Positions 9,605 through 20,554 of a stretch of DNA of 64,000 nt are shown piece by piece. This DNA comes from CAWEHU01 sp963808965 (GTDB taxonomy: Bacteria > Pseudomonadota > Alphaproteobacteria > Acetobacterales > Acetobacteraceae), in contig CAWEHU010000016.1 in assembly GCA_963808965.1 (NCBI GenBank), positions 186,001-250,000 on the forward strand, in the 5' to 3' direction. Position 1 is the stretch's first letter, and the number at the start of each line of letters is the position of its first letter. The notes under the pieces are model-generated. The model was not told where the DNA came from, did no database searches, and was given only the letters and a program-made list of their open reading frames with translations. The position numbers were made by a program, and so were the translations under genes.

Positions 9605-9949
9605 ATGCGTCCGATTTTGCTGCTTGCCGCTGCCCTAGCCCTGCCTTGGGCGGCGTTCGCACAGACGACGGCCCCGCCGCCGCCGGTTTCCAATCCCGCT
9701 GCCGGGCCGGCCTTCACGCCGGCTCCGGTTCCATCGGTTCCGCCCGGCACGCCGCAGACCGGCGCGCCCACCATTCCGCCGGAGCAGATCGCCCCCGCCG
9801 ACCGGGCTGGATCGCATACGCCCGATGCCGGGCCGGCGAACGCGACGCCATTCAGCGGAGCCCCGGCCACGATCACGCCGGGCACGGGCGGGACGGCGAC
9901 GGACCGTGCGCCCAGTTCAGCTTCCGGCGCGCCGCCGCTGTCCAAATAG
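9605..9949 (+). CDS. Exported proline-rich hypothetical protein
   Basis: A 114-residue protein. Its N-terminus MRPILLLAAALALPWAAFAQ is a clear Sec signal peptide with cleavage after AFA. The mature part is low-complexity and rich in Pro, Ala, Gly and Thr, with no cysteine and no recognisable fold. A good Shine-Dalgarno sequence (GAGAGGAGAA) lies just upstream. It precedes the SIMPL-like gene by 14 bases. Function unknown; it may be a periplasmic or cell-wall-spanning linker protein. Confidence 0.7.
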   Translation: MRPILLLAAALALPWAAFAQTTAPPPPVSNPAAGPAFTPAPVPSVPPGTPQTGAPTIPPEQIAPADRAGSHTPDAGPANATPFSGAPATITPGTGGTATDRAPSSASGAPPLSK

Positions 9950-9963
9950 CCGCGATCTGCGCG

Positions 9964-10625
9964 ATGCTGGTGTGCGGCGGGATGCCGCATCCGGCGCGTG
10001 CTCAGACCACCCTGCGTCTGGCCGAGACGGCGACCGTCATGGTGGCCCCTGATGAACTGGTGGCCAGCATTCGAGCCGAATCCGTCGCTCCGACGGCCAC
10101 CCAGGCGCAGCAGCAGGTCAACGCTTCGATCTCCGCGGCGCTGGCGCGTGCGCGGCAGGTTCCCGGTGTGGCGGCCTCCACTGCCGCGTACAGATGTGTG
10201 GCGTTTCGGGCCAACCTCGCAGGACCGCGCCGGGCGATGGCAGGCGAGCCAAACCGTGTCCTTGCATAGCGGAGACGGTGCGGCGCTGCTCAAGCTCGTG
10301 GGCGAGCTGCAACAGATGGGGCTGGCCGTTAATCAGCTTGCTTGGCAGCTCGCGCCGGAGACAGCGCGGAAGGCGCGGCACGAAGCGACCGCAGACGCGC
10401 TGAGGGCGTTGCGCGGCCGGGCTGATGAAGCCGCGGGCCTGCTCGGGTTGCAGTTCAACTCCTTCAAGGAGGTCCGGCTGGAGAATCCGCCGCCCGCCCA
10501 TCCTCCCCCGCATGATGGGGGCTGCGGCGATGTCCGCAGCCGCCCCGGCCCCTCCGAGCGCCGAGGCGGAGGACGTGGCGGTCAGCGCGACCGCCGAGGC
10601 CGATGTGGCGCTGAAGCCGCGCTGA
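9964..10625 (+). CDS. SIMPL domain (DUF541) exported protein (two indels)
   Basis: About 219 residues after correcting two extra bases, near 10193 and in a C-run near 10508. A short signal peptide ends HPARAQ. The mature part starts TLRLAETATVMVAPDELVAS, typical of SIMPL domains, and continues with WQASQTVSLHS and ARHEATADALRALRGRADEA. The C-terminus is Ala/Pro-rich and ends DVALKPR. SIMPL proteins are periplasmic or outer-membrane proteins of unclear role. The signal peptide is short from the ATG at 9964, and the same frame stays open upstream, so the true start could be further 5-prime if another indel lies there. It is convergent with the next gene. Confidence 0.75.
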
Positions 10626-10631
10626 GCCGGT

Positions 10632-10892
10632 TCAGACCGCCGTTCGGCTCCCGGTGATCGCGTGGTAAATCCAAAGGACGACGATGGCGCCGATGACGGC
10701 GACGAGCAAACTCCAGGCGTTGAACCCCGTCACCCCATAGGAGCCGAAGGCTCGAAAGATGAAGCCGCCCACGACGGCGCCGATGATTCCCAGCACGATG
10801 TCGAGGATCAAGCCCTGGCCCTGCTTGTTCACGATCTTGCTGGCGATGAACCCGGCGATCAGGCCGAGGATGATCCAGGCGATGATGGACAT
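10632..10892 (-). CDS. GlsB/YeaQ/YmgE family stress-response membrane protein
   Basis: An 86-residue protein with three hydrophobic helices and Gly-rich turns. The start MSIIAWIILGLIAGFIASKI and the motifs GLILDIVLGIIGAVVGGF and GFNAWSLLVAVIGAIVVL fit the transglycosylase-associated (YeaQ/YmgE) family, small inner-membrane proteins linked to envelope stress. The ATG at 10892 is preceded by a purine-rich GGGAGAGCGGAAG. The gene is monocistronic, and its stop lies six bases from the stop of the convergent SIMPL gene. Confidence 0.9.
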   Translation of the reverse strand: MSIIAWIILGLIAGFIASKIVNKQGQGLILDIVLGIIGAVVGGFIFRAFGSYGVTGFNAWSLLVAVIGAIVVLWIYHAITGSRTAV

Positions 10893-11096
10893 ACTTCCGC
10901 TCTCCCGTGATGAGGCATCGCGCCACCGCGTTGAAGGCGGCACGATCCGGCGAGTCCAAGAGCTAAAACGGGGCACACCGGTTGCCGGGAGGCGCAAGCT
11001 TTATCGCCGGAGCGCCCCATCCCTGCCGAGTGTGGGGCGGATGTCACGCCCAAGCCTCCTGCCGTGTGAAGGCGCCGCTTCCTCGCGAGAGCCGCT

Positions 11097-12077
11097 TTAC
11101 CGCGACGGCGCGGCCGGGGGCTCCGCCGTGTCGGTCGCGCGCCGAGGCGTGCCGTCGAGATTGAATTTCTCGATTGTCGCGTCGTTGCGGGCCTGTTGCA
11201 GCACCTTCTGCACGTCCTCCTGGATCATCTTCTGGCGCAGCTCGTCGTGCGCTTGCTCGTAGGTCGGCGGCTCGTCACGCTTGCGCTCCTCGACCTTGAT
11301 GACATGCCAGCCGAACTGCGTGTGGACCGGTGTCTGTGTGAACTGGCCGGGCTGAAGGGCGAAGGCCGCGTCGGCGAAGGCAGGCACCATGTCTCCCTTC
11401 TTGAAGAAACCGAGATCCCCGCCCTGAGCCGCGCCGGGGTCCTTGCTGTGCTGCTTCGCGAGCGCGGCGAAGTCGGCGCCCTTCTTGAGTTGGGCGATGA
11501 TGTCCTTCGCTTCGGCCTCGGTCGGGACCAGGATATGCCGCGCGTGCACTTCCTCCTCGCCGGGCTTGCCGGCGATTTCCTGATCGTAGCGGGCGCGGAC
11601 CGCCTCCTCGGTCACTTTCGGGCCGACCTCCTTGCTTATGAGCGCGGTTTGGAGCGCCCGGTCGGAGGCCGCGGCCATCTGCTTCTGAACGGCGGGATCC
11701 TTGTCCAGCCCTGCCTTGCGCGCCTCGTCCACCAGCGCCTGCCGGTCCACGAGCTGGTCGAGCAGCATCGGATACAGCACCGATGGCGGCATTCCCTGCA
11801 TTTGCGGCGGCAAGCCTTTGGCGGCGTCCGAGACGTCGGAAAGGCGGATCTCCTGACCGTTCACCTTCGCAACGACCGGATTGGCGGCCGCGGCGGCTTC
11901 CGGTGACACCGGAGCGGGCGCGGACGTACTAGGGGCCGACCTGGCCGGGGCCGGAGTGGGAGCGGGTGCACTGCCCTGGGCGAGCACGGATCCGGCCGCA
12001 GCGAGGGCGAGCGTGGAGGCGGTCAGGCTGACCCGACCGGCGGCCTCCAGGAAACGCAGCAGCAAACGCGGCATCAA
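11097..12077 (-). CDS. PpiC-type peptidyl-prolyl cis-trans isomerase (periplasmic foldase)
   Basis: A 326-residue exported foldase. Residues 1-34 form a signal peptide ending SVLAQG, followed by an Ala/Pro-rich linker. A SurA-like N-terminal region contains NPVVAKVNGQEIRLSDV. The parvulin rotamase domain (about 180-280) shows VHARHILVPTEAEAKDI, then AQGGDLGFFKKGDMVPAF, then THFGWHV-like QFGWHVIKVEERK. It assists folding of secreted and outer-membrane proteins. It is divergent from secA across about 170 bases, so the two export-related genes may share a regulatory region. The alternative start is the second Met codon. No indel seen. Confidence 0.92.
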   Translation of the reverse strand: MMPRLLLRFLEAAGRVSLTASTLALAAAGSVLAQGSAPAPTPAPARSAPSTSAPAPVSPEAAAAANPVVAKVNGQEIRLSDVSDAAKGLPPQMQGMPPSVLYPMLLDQLVDRQALVDEARKAGLDKDPAVQKQMAAASDRALQTALISKEVGPKVTEEAVRARYDQEIAGKPGEEEVHARHILVPTEAEAKDIIAQLKKGADFAALAKQHSKDPGAAQGGDLGFFKKGDMVPAFADAAFALQPGQFTQTPVHTQFGWHVIKVEERKRDEPPTYEQAHDELRQKMIQEDVQKVLQQARNDATIEKFNLDGTPRRATDTAEPPAAPSR

Positions 12078-12251
12078 TAAACCCTGTCTTCAGGAAGGGG
12101 GCGGATCATGGCGGAAGCGCCTCCCGCCCACAAGGAAGCACCCCGGCGCGTCGTTGACCGGGACCCGTACGGGTCCTATCTGAGCCGTGCACCGTCCGGC
12201 CCTTGTCCCGGTCCTCCCCGGAGCCGGACTGTCCGTCCCCAGAAGGTCTCT

Positions 12252-15022
<2,771 letters not shown>

Positions 15023-15185
15023 CGGCCCAGTCCACCGGTCGCGGTCTTAACAGAATTTACACTTCTTAATGGTTAACTGGTTAAGGCGCCTACATCATTG
15101 CGCGCGCTAGGCGCGATTCCGGCTGAACCGGAAGGGCATTTGTGAGTAATTGGGCCAACACCGGAACGCGAACAGGACACAGATC

Positions 15186-15374
15186 ATGTTGGAACAGCAT
15201 CACGAGGACGGCTACGACGATGGGCTCGTGCATGGCCATCGCTGGGCCACCGAGCCGTTCAGGCCGACGGCCACGCTGGAGCACCTTCTGACGTCCTGGC
15301 CGGAGGACGAGGCGTACGATGACGGATTGGTGCACGGTCACGCCTGGGCGATGCAGGACTCCTCGCTCTCGTAA
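15186..15374 (+). CDS. Small protein with duplicated YDDGLVHGHxWA motif
   Basis: A 62-residue acidic and His-rich protein that I do not recognise. It contains two copies of one motif: DGYDDGLVHGHRWA near residue 7 and EAYDDGLVHGHAWA near residue 44, separated by a linker with LEHLLTSWPED. The DNA of the two copies differs mostly at synonymous positions (GACGAT versus GATGAC, CTC versus TTG, CAT versus CAC), so selection has acted on the protein sequence. Asp and His spacing would suit metal binding, but that is inference. An AGGAC sequence precedes the ATG. It follows secA by 160 bases and is probably separately transcribed. Fully cytoplasmic by sequence. Confidence 0.72.
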   Translation: MLEQHHEDGYDDGLVHGHRWATEPFRPTATLEHLLTSWPEDEAYDDGLVHGHAWAMQDSSLS

Positions 15375-15479
15375 CCCTGGCCGCCCCTTCGAGAGGGTCA
15401 TCTGCCAGAGGGACAGCAGCTGACCCGCATGAAAGGGTGAAACCGGCCACCGACATGATTTAGGTCAGCTAAGACCGCC

Positions 15480-15764
15480 CTAGCGGTTGTAATTAGGCCG
15501 GTCTGGCTGGCTGTTGTCGGGGTAGGAACGACGGTCCTCTCCAGATCGGTCGCTGTCTCTCCGGTTCTGGCTCCGCATCCGCGCCTCATCTTGCCGGCCG
15601 CGTTGATAGCCACGCTCGTAGGCGTCTCGTACGGCCTGGTCCTGTCCTTGATTGCCGCTCAAGAGCCCTTGCAGGCTCTGTTGCAATCCCGGGGCTTGCG
15701 CCCGGGCCGCAGCAGGAATCACGAGAGCGAGGCCAAGGAGCGACATTGCCAGTACGGTGCGCAT
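15480..15764 (-). CDS. Exported Arg/Gln-rich hypothetical protein
   Basis: A 94-residue protein. Residues 1-23 (MRTVLAMSLLGLALVIPAAA, then RAQA) form a Sec signal peptide. The mature part contains LQQSLQGLLSGNQGQDQ, then a helical charged segment AVRDAYERGYQRGRQDEARM, and a disordered tail rich in Arg, Asp, Ser and Pro. Proteins with the ERGYxRGR pattern occur as small periplasmic proteins of unknown role. The ATG at 15764 is chosen because it starts the signal peptide. It is on the same strand as, and downstream of, the WxxGxW lipoprotein. Confidence 0.7.
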   Translation of the reverse strand: MRTVLAMSLLGLALVIPAAARAQAPGLQQSLQGLLSGNQGQDQAVRDAYERGYQRGRQDEARMRSQNRRDSDRSGEDRRSYPDNSQPDRPNYNR

Positions 15765-15859
15765 CGTTGCTGTCCTAGATATTGGATCACTACACAACGC
15801 TGCAGCCGGGGTGAGTTTCGCGCGGTAGTCATCGAGGCGGATCGGCTCCCGAAAGCCGG

Positions 15860-16150
15860 CTACATCCAGTGGGCCGGGACCCATACATAACCGGAACCCT
15901 CCCGCCGCCAGTAGCCGTCCTGCCAAAGCGTGCCGTGTCCGGCGCGATCGACCCACCGCCCTGGCACCCAAAGGAAGCGCGCCCCATCCCAGTCGTAATG
16001 GCCGGGTTGCCAAATCAGCGGCACGGACGACCGCGGCGGCACCGGAACCAGCTCCGCCCGTGGAGCCGGAACGGCCGGATACGCGGTGGACGTCGCGGTG
16101 CAGGCTCCAAGCAGGAGCGTTCCCAAAGGAACAAGGAAAATTCGTCGCAT
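15860..16150 (-). CDS. WxxGxW-repeat lipoprotein
   Basis: A 96-residue outer-membrane or periplasmic lipoprotein. The lipobox LLLGAC is at about residues 12-17. The mature chain holds a series of aromatic repeats: WQPGHYDW, WVPGRWVD, WQDGYWRR and WVPAHWM. They are separated by about 12 residues, each a short beta hairpin in the YXWxPGxW repeat family. Such proteins are found singly or in pairs in alphaproteobacteria; their function is not established. The next downstream gene on the same strand is another small exported protein, about 95 bases away. Confidence 0.82.
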   Translation of the reverse strand: MRRIFLVPLGTLLLGACTATSTAYPAVPAPRAELVPVPPRSSVPLIWQPGHYDWDGARFLWVPGRWVDRAGHGTLWQDGYWRREGSGYVWVPAHWM

Positions 16151-16298
16151 CGTGGTTCCTTGCTTGGCTACAGGACCCCTTCAAGACCCCTCCGGTTCCC
16201 GAATGCGATCGCACGCGGCTGTGATGCGCGCGATGTAGTCCGCCTTTCTCGGTCAGCCGTATACTGCCGCTCTAAGAAGGGACAGGAGGGGAGGCCGG

Positions 16299-16883
16299 GT
16301 GATCGAGTCCTATCGGCCCCTGGCGTGGTTCTGGGCAGGCGCCGTGTCTTTTATCGCCCTAGGGGCGGCGACGTTGCAGGTCATCGGCCCGCCATCTCGT
16401 GGGCCCGAATCAAAGCCGACGTACGCGGCATCCGCGGTTCCGTCCCCTCCGGCGGGCCCCCTCGCCGCCCATGCCACGGTTCTTCCGGCACCGACACCGG
16501 CACCGAAACCGAGCGAGGATGCGGCAGCTTCAGCAGCGGCGCGAGCACCCGATCCGGCGGACAGTAGCCCTCTCGAACCACCCCGGCCAGCCGCCGCCTC
16601 GACGCCCGCGTCTCTGCCGCAACCCAGCCACTCGAAGGCGCAGGCTTCGGTCCGAAAGCATAGGGTCGTGAGGGAGCCGCTGAACCTCCCGGGCACCTAT
16701 CCGGATATTGCTGCGGCCGAGCAGGGCCAGCTTTGGCTACCCCGACAAGGTAGCCGCCCGTCTCTGCCGCCGGTTGCGTCAAGTCCTCCCGCGCAAGCCG
16801 CTCCTTACCAGCGCTCGGCGAGCTACATCGGCGTTTACACAACCGGCGGAGACGGTGTGAGGACGTTCAGGTCCACTCCGTAA
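16299..16883 (+). CDS. Single-TM Pro/Ala-rich hypothetical protein
   Basis: A 194-residue protein starting with GTG at 16299 behind a strong AGGAGGGGAGG Shine-Dalgarno sequence. One hydrophobic helix (WFWAGAVSFIALGAATLQVI, residues 10-29) is an anchor or uncleaved signal. The rest is a low-complexity Pro/Ala/Ser-rich region ending GVYTTGGDGVRTFRST. It could span the periplasm. No domain recognised. The next gene starts 14 bases later on the same strand. Confidence 0.65.
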   Translation: MIESYRPLAWFWAGAVSFIALGAATLQVIGPPSRGPESKPTYAASAVPSPPAGPLAAHATVLPAPTPAPKPSEDAAASAAARAPDPADSSPLEPPRPAAASTPASLPQPSHSKAQASVRKHRVVREPLNLPGTYPDIAAAEQGQLWLPRQGSRPSLPPVASSPPAQAAPYQRSASYIGVYTTGGDGVRTFRSTP

Positions 16884-16897
16884 CTGCGAGGATCGCG

Positions 16898-17182
16898 ATG
16901 AGATTGATCTATCCGTTTTTCACGGCGGTCCTGCTCGTGGCGCCCGCGGTCGCGCAGCCGATCATCATACCGCTTTCGCCGCAAAAGAAGGACGAGTCTC
17001 CGCCGCCGCCCTCGCCAGTTCCGGTAGCGCCGCCGCAGGCCAATCCCACCCTCGGTCCGAACGGTTCGGAGCCGGAAAGCACGAACGTCCCCGAAAATTC
17101 CGCCGCTACACGGGGTGCCCCGGTACAGGAGCCCGCGGGGCAGGAGCCGTTGGGTGCGCGGGCGCGACCACCGAGCCGCTGA
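16898..17182 (+). CDS. Exported Pro-rich hypothetical protein
   Basis: A 94-residue protein with a signal peptide (MRLIYPFFTAVLLVAPAVAQ), then PIIIPLSPQKKDE and a Pro-rich, low-complexity tail. It probably forms a two-gene unit with the preceding membrane-anchored protein. Similar composition to the exported protein at 9605-9949, but no shared motif beyond composition. Function unknown. Confidence 0.62.
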   Translation: MRLIYPFFTAVLLVAPAVAQPIIIPLSPQKKDESPPPPSPVPVAPPQANPTLGPNGSEPESTNVPENSAATRGAPVQEPAGQEPLGARARPPSR

Positions 17183-17281
17183 AAACATCACTCCTTCCGC
17201 TCATCCCCGCGGAAACGCGGAGGAGGCCATCGCTCGCCGGCGATCATGCTCAGCCAAAACGGGTTTAAGCCGCCCGCGCGC

Positions 17282-18643
17282 TTATTGTAGCAGATTGCGG
17301 AGCGGGTAAGCGTTGGCGTCCGCGTCGCCGACCGGAGCGGCCCCGAAGCGTAGTTCGATCGTCCTCAGAATCGAGCCGAAATCGTAGGGTGTGTGATCGA
17401 CGAAACCACGTCTCACCATCGGGCCGATCGCGATCAGCGGAATACGGGTTCCTGGCCCCCATCTATCCCGGCGAGGTGGCGCCACATGGTCCCACTCTCC
17501 GCCGTTCTCGTCATACGTGATGAGGATCAGCATGTCCTTGTAAGCCGGGCTGCTCTGTAGCTTGGCCACCAGTTCGCCGATGTGGTTGTCGCCCTCGGTG
17601 ACGTCGGTGTAGCCGGGATGCAAATTCTTCTCGCCGATCGGCTTATAGAACGCGACCTGCGGCAAAGTGTTCTGTTCGATGTCGCGCACCAAGTCCTGGT
17701 AGTCCTGCAAATGCGCCTTCTGCGCCGGCGTGCCGGGGGCGAGATCCTCGAAATAAGCGAGCGGCTGGTGATGGAATTGGAACAGCTTGTCCGGGTGGCC
17801 GGCCATCGCGGCGTCATACCCGCCGGCATACCACTTCCAGCTCACACCTTTTGCATCGAGACGATCGCCGATGTGGGGCACGGTCTGCGGGGGCAGCAGC
17901 TTGGAGGGATCGGTATTCTCAGGTGGGTGCAGGTACACGGATAAAACCGTGTTCACCGCGAAGCCGTCGGGTGTCACGTCTCCGTCTTTCAATAATTTCC
18001 CGTCCGCATCCACCTTCGCGATAGCGGATGCTGGTGCTTCCGGCCACTTGAATGCGCAGGAGCAGACCAGCCAAACATGGTTCAGAAAGGACCCGCCGAA
18101 AGCCGAGTGGAACATATTGTCGGCAAGCGCAAACTCCCGCGCGAGCCGCCATTGATGGCTATCGTGCATGTCGTAATAACCCATCACGAGTCCGCCGACT
18201 TCCGAGATCTCGGCGAAGCGGTTCATCGCTCCGCCGTTGATCTGCATCTGCTCCTGATAGAATTTGTGCGTCGGATTGCCTGTCTCCTCGTCCGGCGGGG
18301 CATAGGGCGTTATGTCGAAGGGCCCGTTGGGAATCTCCGCCGGGAAGCGCGCGTCCACCACGGGCGGCCGCGTGTCGTTATCCTTCAATGGCGGCAAGAA
18401 CTGATACGGGGCGCCGTCCGGTCCGATCTGGCGCGCCGCATCGCCGGCATTGGCGCGTCCGTTCGCTCCGGGAAAGTCACCGAACAAATTATCGAAGCTG
18501 CGATTCTCCTCGAAGATCACGACGATGTGCCCGATCTTCGCGAGAGGATCGCTCGGCTGCGCCCACGCCGCGCCGGAACAAGCCGCCATGAGGGCCAAGG
18601 TTGTCAGGGTCACGAGACGATTTCTTGTCCGCATCGCGATCAC
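17282..18643 (-). CDS. Exported phosphoesterase (acid phosphatase / phospholipase C superfamily)
   Basis: A 453-residue exported enzyme of the AcpA/phospholipase C superfamily, which hydrolyses phosphomonoesters or phospholipids outside the cytoplasm. The signal peptide ends GAAWAQP. The metal-site motifs are HIVVIFEENRSFDNLFG near residue 40 and ILITYDENGGEWDHVAPP near residue 373, with HDSHQWRLA and GDNHIGELV between them. The C-terminal GPGTRIPLIAIGP is also characteristic. The length fits acid phosphatases of this family. Start at 18643, or at the Met codon nine bases on. No indel seen. It follows accA at 77 bases on the same strand but may be separately expressed. Confidence 0.88.
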   Translation of the reverse strand: MIAMRTRNRLVTLTTLALMAACSGAAWAQPSDPLAKIGHIVVIFEENRSFDNLFGDFPGANGRANAGDAARQIGPDGAPYQFLPPLKDNDTRPPVVDARFPAEIPNGPFDITPYAPPDEETGNPTHKFYQEQMQINGGAMNRFAEISEVGGLVMGYYDMHDSHQWRLAREFALADNMFHSAFGGSFLNHVWLVCSCAFKWPEAPASAIAKVDADGKLLKDGDVTPDGFAVNTVLSVYLHPPENTDPSKLLPPQTVPHIGDRLDAKGVSWKWYAGGYDAAMAGHPDKLFQFHHQPLAYFEDLAPGTPAQKAHLQDYQDLVRDIEQNTLPQVAFYKPIGEKNLHPGYTDVTEGDNHIGELVAKLQSSPAYKDMLILITYDENGGEWDHVAPPRRDRWGPGTRIPLIAIGPMVRRGFVDHTPYDFGSILRTIELRFGAAPVGDADANAYPLRNLLQ

Positions 18644-18719
18644 TCTCCCTCCATCCTGCTACGGATCGTAACGGGCGCGATGGAGCGTTTGCGCTCCCGG
18701 GCGGACCGTCGCAGCGAGT

Positions 18720-19676
18720 CTATGCTGGTGCCTCGCGGCCCATTTCGAGGAACTTCTCCCGGCGTCGCGCGGTGAGCGTCGGGCCATCCAGCCCGAGCAG
18801 CGGCGCCAGCGCCTCCTGAATCGCGTCCCCTACCACGTGGACTGCCTGCGCGGGGTCGCGATGGGCGCCGCCGATCGGCTCGGCGATAACACCGTCGATG
18901 AGATTGAGCCGCTTCAAATCTTCCGCCGTCAGCCGGAGCGCCTCCGCGGCCGCGGGGGCCTGAGCAGCGTCGCGCCAGAGAATGGAGGCGCATCCCTCCG
19001 GCGAGATCACCGAATAGATCGCGTGTTCCAGCATCAAGACCCGATCCGCGCAGGCGAGCGCGATCGCCCCGCCCGACCCCCCTTCGCCGATGATCGTCGC
19101 GATGAACGGAACCGGCGCTTCCAGCCCGGCTTCCATGGAACGGGCGATCGCCTCCGCCTGCCCCCGTGCCTCGGCGTCGATGCCGGGAAAAGCACCCGCG
19201 GTATCGACGAAAGTGAGAATCGGCAGGCCGAAACGCCCGGCCAGCTCGAACAGGCGACGTGCCTTGCGATAACCCTCGGGGCGCGCCATGCCGAAATTGT
19301 GCTGCACCCGGGTCTCGGTATCGTCCCCCTTCTCGGTGCCGATCACGACCACCGAGTGACCGTGGAAGCGACCCATTCCGCCGAGCACGGCCGCATCGTC
19401 GGCGAAGGCGCGGTCGCCCGCGAGCGGGGTGAATTCGGTAATAAGCCGGTCTAGATAGTCCTGCGCCTTCGGCCGGTCCGGGTGGCGGGCCACTTGCGTC
19501 TTCTGCCACGGGGTCAGCTTGGCGTAGGTGGCGCGCAGCTGGCGATCAGCCTTCTCGGTCAGTTTCGCGACCTCGTCGGCGATGTTCAGCCCCTCGGGCT
19601 CCGACATGCGCCGGAGCTCCTCGATCTTGCCCTCAAGTTCGGCGATCTGCTTCTCGAAATCCAGAAAGTGACGCAT
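18720..19676 (-). CDS. accA: Acetyl-CoA carboxylase carboxyltransferase subunit alpha
   Basis: AccA is one half of the carboxyltransferase that makes malonyl-CoA for fatty-acid synthesis. The 318-residue product matches the usual length. Landmarks: DFEKQIAELEGKIEELR coiled N-terminus, HGHSVVVIGTEKGDDT, NFGMARPEGYRKARRL, LTFVDTAGAFPGIDAEARGQ and the oxyanion-hole region IIGEGGSGGAIALACAD. The ATG at 19676 gives the standard MRHFLDFE start. Its partner accD is not in the window. The gene lies about 100 bases downstream of the Wza-like gene. No indel. Confidence 0.96.
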   Translation of the reverse strand: MRHFLDFEKQIAELEGKIEELRRMSEPEGLNIADEVAKLTEKADRQLRATYAKLTPWQKTQVARHPDRPKAQDYLDRLITEFTPLAGDRAFADDAAVLGGMGRFHGHSVVVIGTEKGDDTETRVQHNFGMARPEGYRKARRLFELAGRFGLPILTFVDTAGAFPGIDAEARGQAEAIARSMEAGLEAPVPFIATIIGEGGSGGAIALACADRVLMLEHAIYSVISPEGCASILWRDAAQAPAAAEALRLTAEDLKRLNLIDGVIAEPIGGAHRDPAQAVHVVGDAIQEALAPLLGLDGPTLTARRREKFLEMGREAPA

Positions 19677-19782
19677 GGCGGGCGGGTCTAGCACAATTCC
19701 GGCGAGGCGAAACCGGCCGTCCGCGGCTGACACCATGAGCCCATAAAGGCCGAACTTCGGAAAGGCCGGAACGCCGCTCCGC

Positions 19783-20391
19783 TCAGAACCGCCGCTCGTA
19801 CACCGTGATAACGTCCCCTGGCTGCACCAGGGTCTGTCGTTCCGCCCGGCCCTCGACAGCCCCATCCGGGGTCGTCCGCACGATCGAGAACGCATTGTCG
19901 ACGGCTCGGTACGTGAAGCCGCCGCCGACCGCCACCGCGGTCACGACCGTCATGCCCGGTTGGTAGGGGTACTGCCCGGGATGGGTGACTTCGCCAAGAA
20001 TGAAGAAGGGACGATAACCGGTTACCTCGGCCGTGACACTCGGCTTCGTGAAAAGCTTCTTCTGCTCGAGCGTTTGCGCGATGGTGGTTTCCAACTGCCG
20101 CGTGGTCAGCCCGGCCACATGCACGCTCCCAAGCAATGGCAGCGCGATATCGCCGCTCGCATCCACCTGGAACTGACCGGTCATCTGCTCTTCGCCGAAC
20201 ACGATGATCCGCACCTGATCGCCCGGTCCGAGGCGGTATTCATCGGAAGCCGGGGCTGGCACCAGCGGCAAATTCGCGGCCGGGGAAGCGCAGCCGGCAA
20301 CCCCAAACACGCCGGCGAACCCGACAAGGGCGACCGGCGAGAATGCGAGCAGCCTCCGGCGCGTGAGCGCATCCTGGTAGGACCTCAGCAT
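19783..20391 (-). CDS. Wza-like polysaccharide export lipoprotein
   Basis: A 202-residue polysaccharide export (PES) protein with one SLBB domain. The lipobox GVAGC ends the signal near residue 33. The PES domain reads EYRLGPGDQVRIIVFGEEQM, then GDIALPLLGSVHVAGLT. The SLBB part is RPFFILGEVTHPGQYPYQPG. Such proteins form the outer-membrane channel for exopolysaccharide. It is about half the length of E. coli Wza and lacks the C-terminal helix, as in short alphaproteobacterial forms. No tyrosine kinase or polymerase gene is next to it, so it is an isolated export component here. Confidence 0.86.
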   Translation of the reverse strand: MLRSYQDALTRRRLLAFSPVALVGFAGVFGVAGCASPAANLPLVPAPASDEYRLGPGDQVRIIVFGEEQMTGQFQVDASGDIALPLLGSVHVAGLTTRQLETTIAQTLEQKKLFTKPSVTAEVTGYRPFFILGEVTHPGQYPYQPGMTVVTAVAVGGGFTYRAVDNAFSIVRTTPDGAVEGRAERQTLVQPGDVITVYERRF

Positions 20392-20554
20392 GGAAGGGTT
20401 CTGTCGAGATCGGCGTGCAAGCTTTGTCCTCCTACTCGCGCCATCTAAGAGCGGCCGGAACTTAACCACGGCTCGCCGTTCAGGCAACTCGCGGTTGCAT
20501 TCGATGGCCAGAAAAGCTCAACGCCCTACTGGGGAAGCAGCAGCCTTCCACGCG

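Noticed and set aside
15375..15479. Possible small gene or RNA after the YDDGLVHGH protein
   Set aside because: No start with a ribosome site and no stable structure recognised in about 100 bases.
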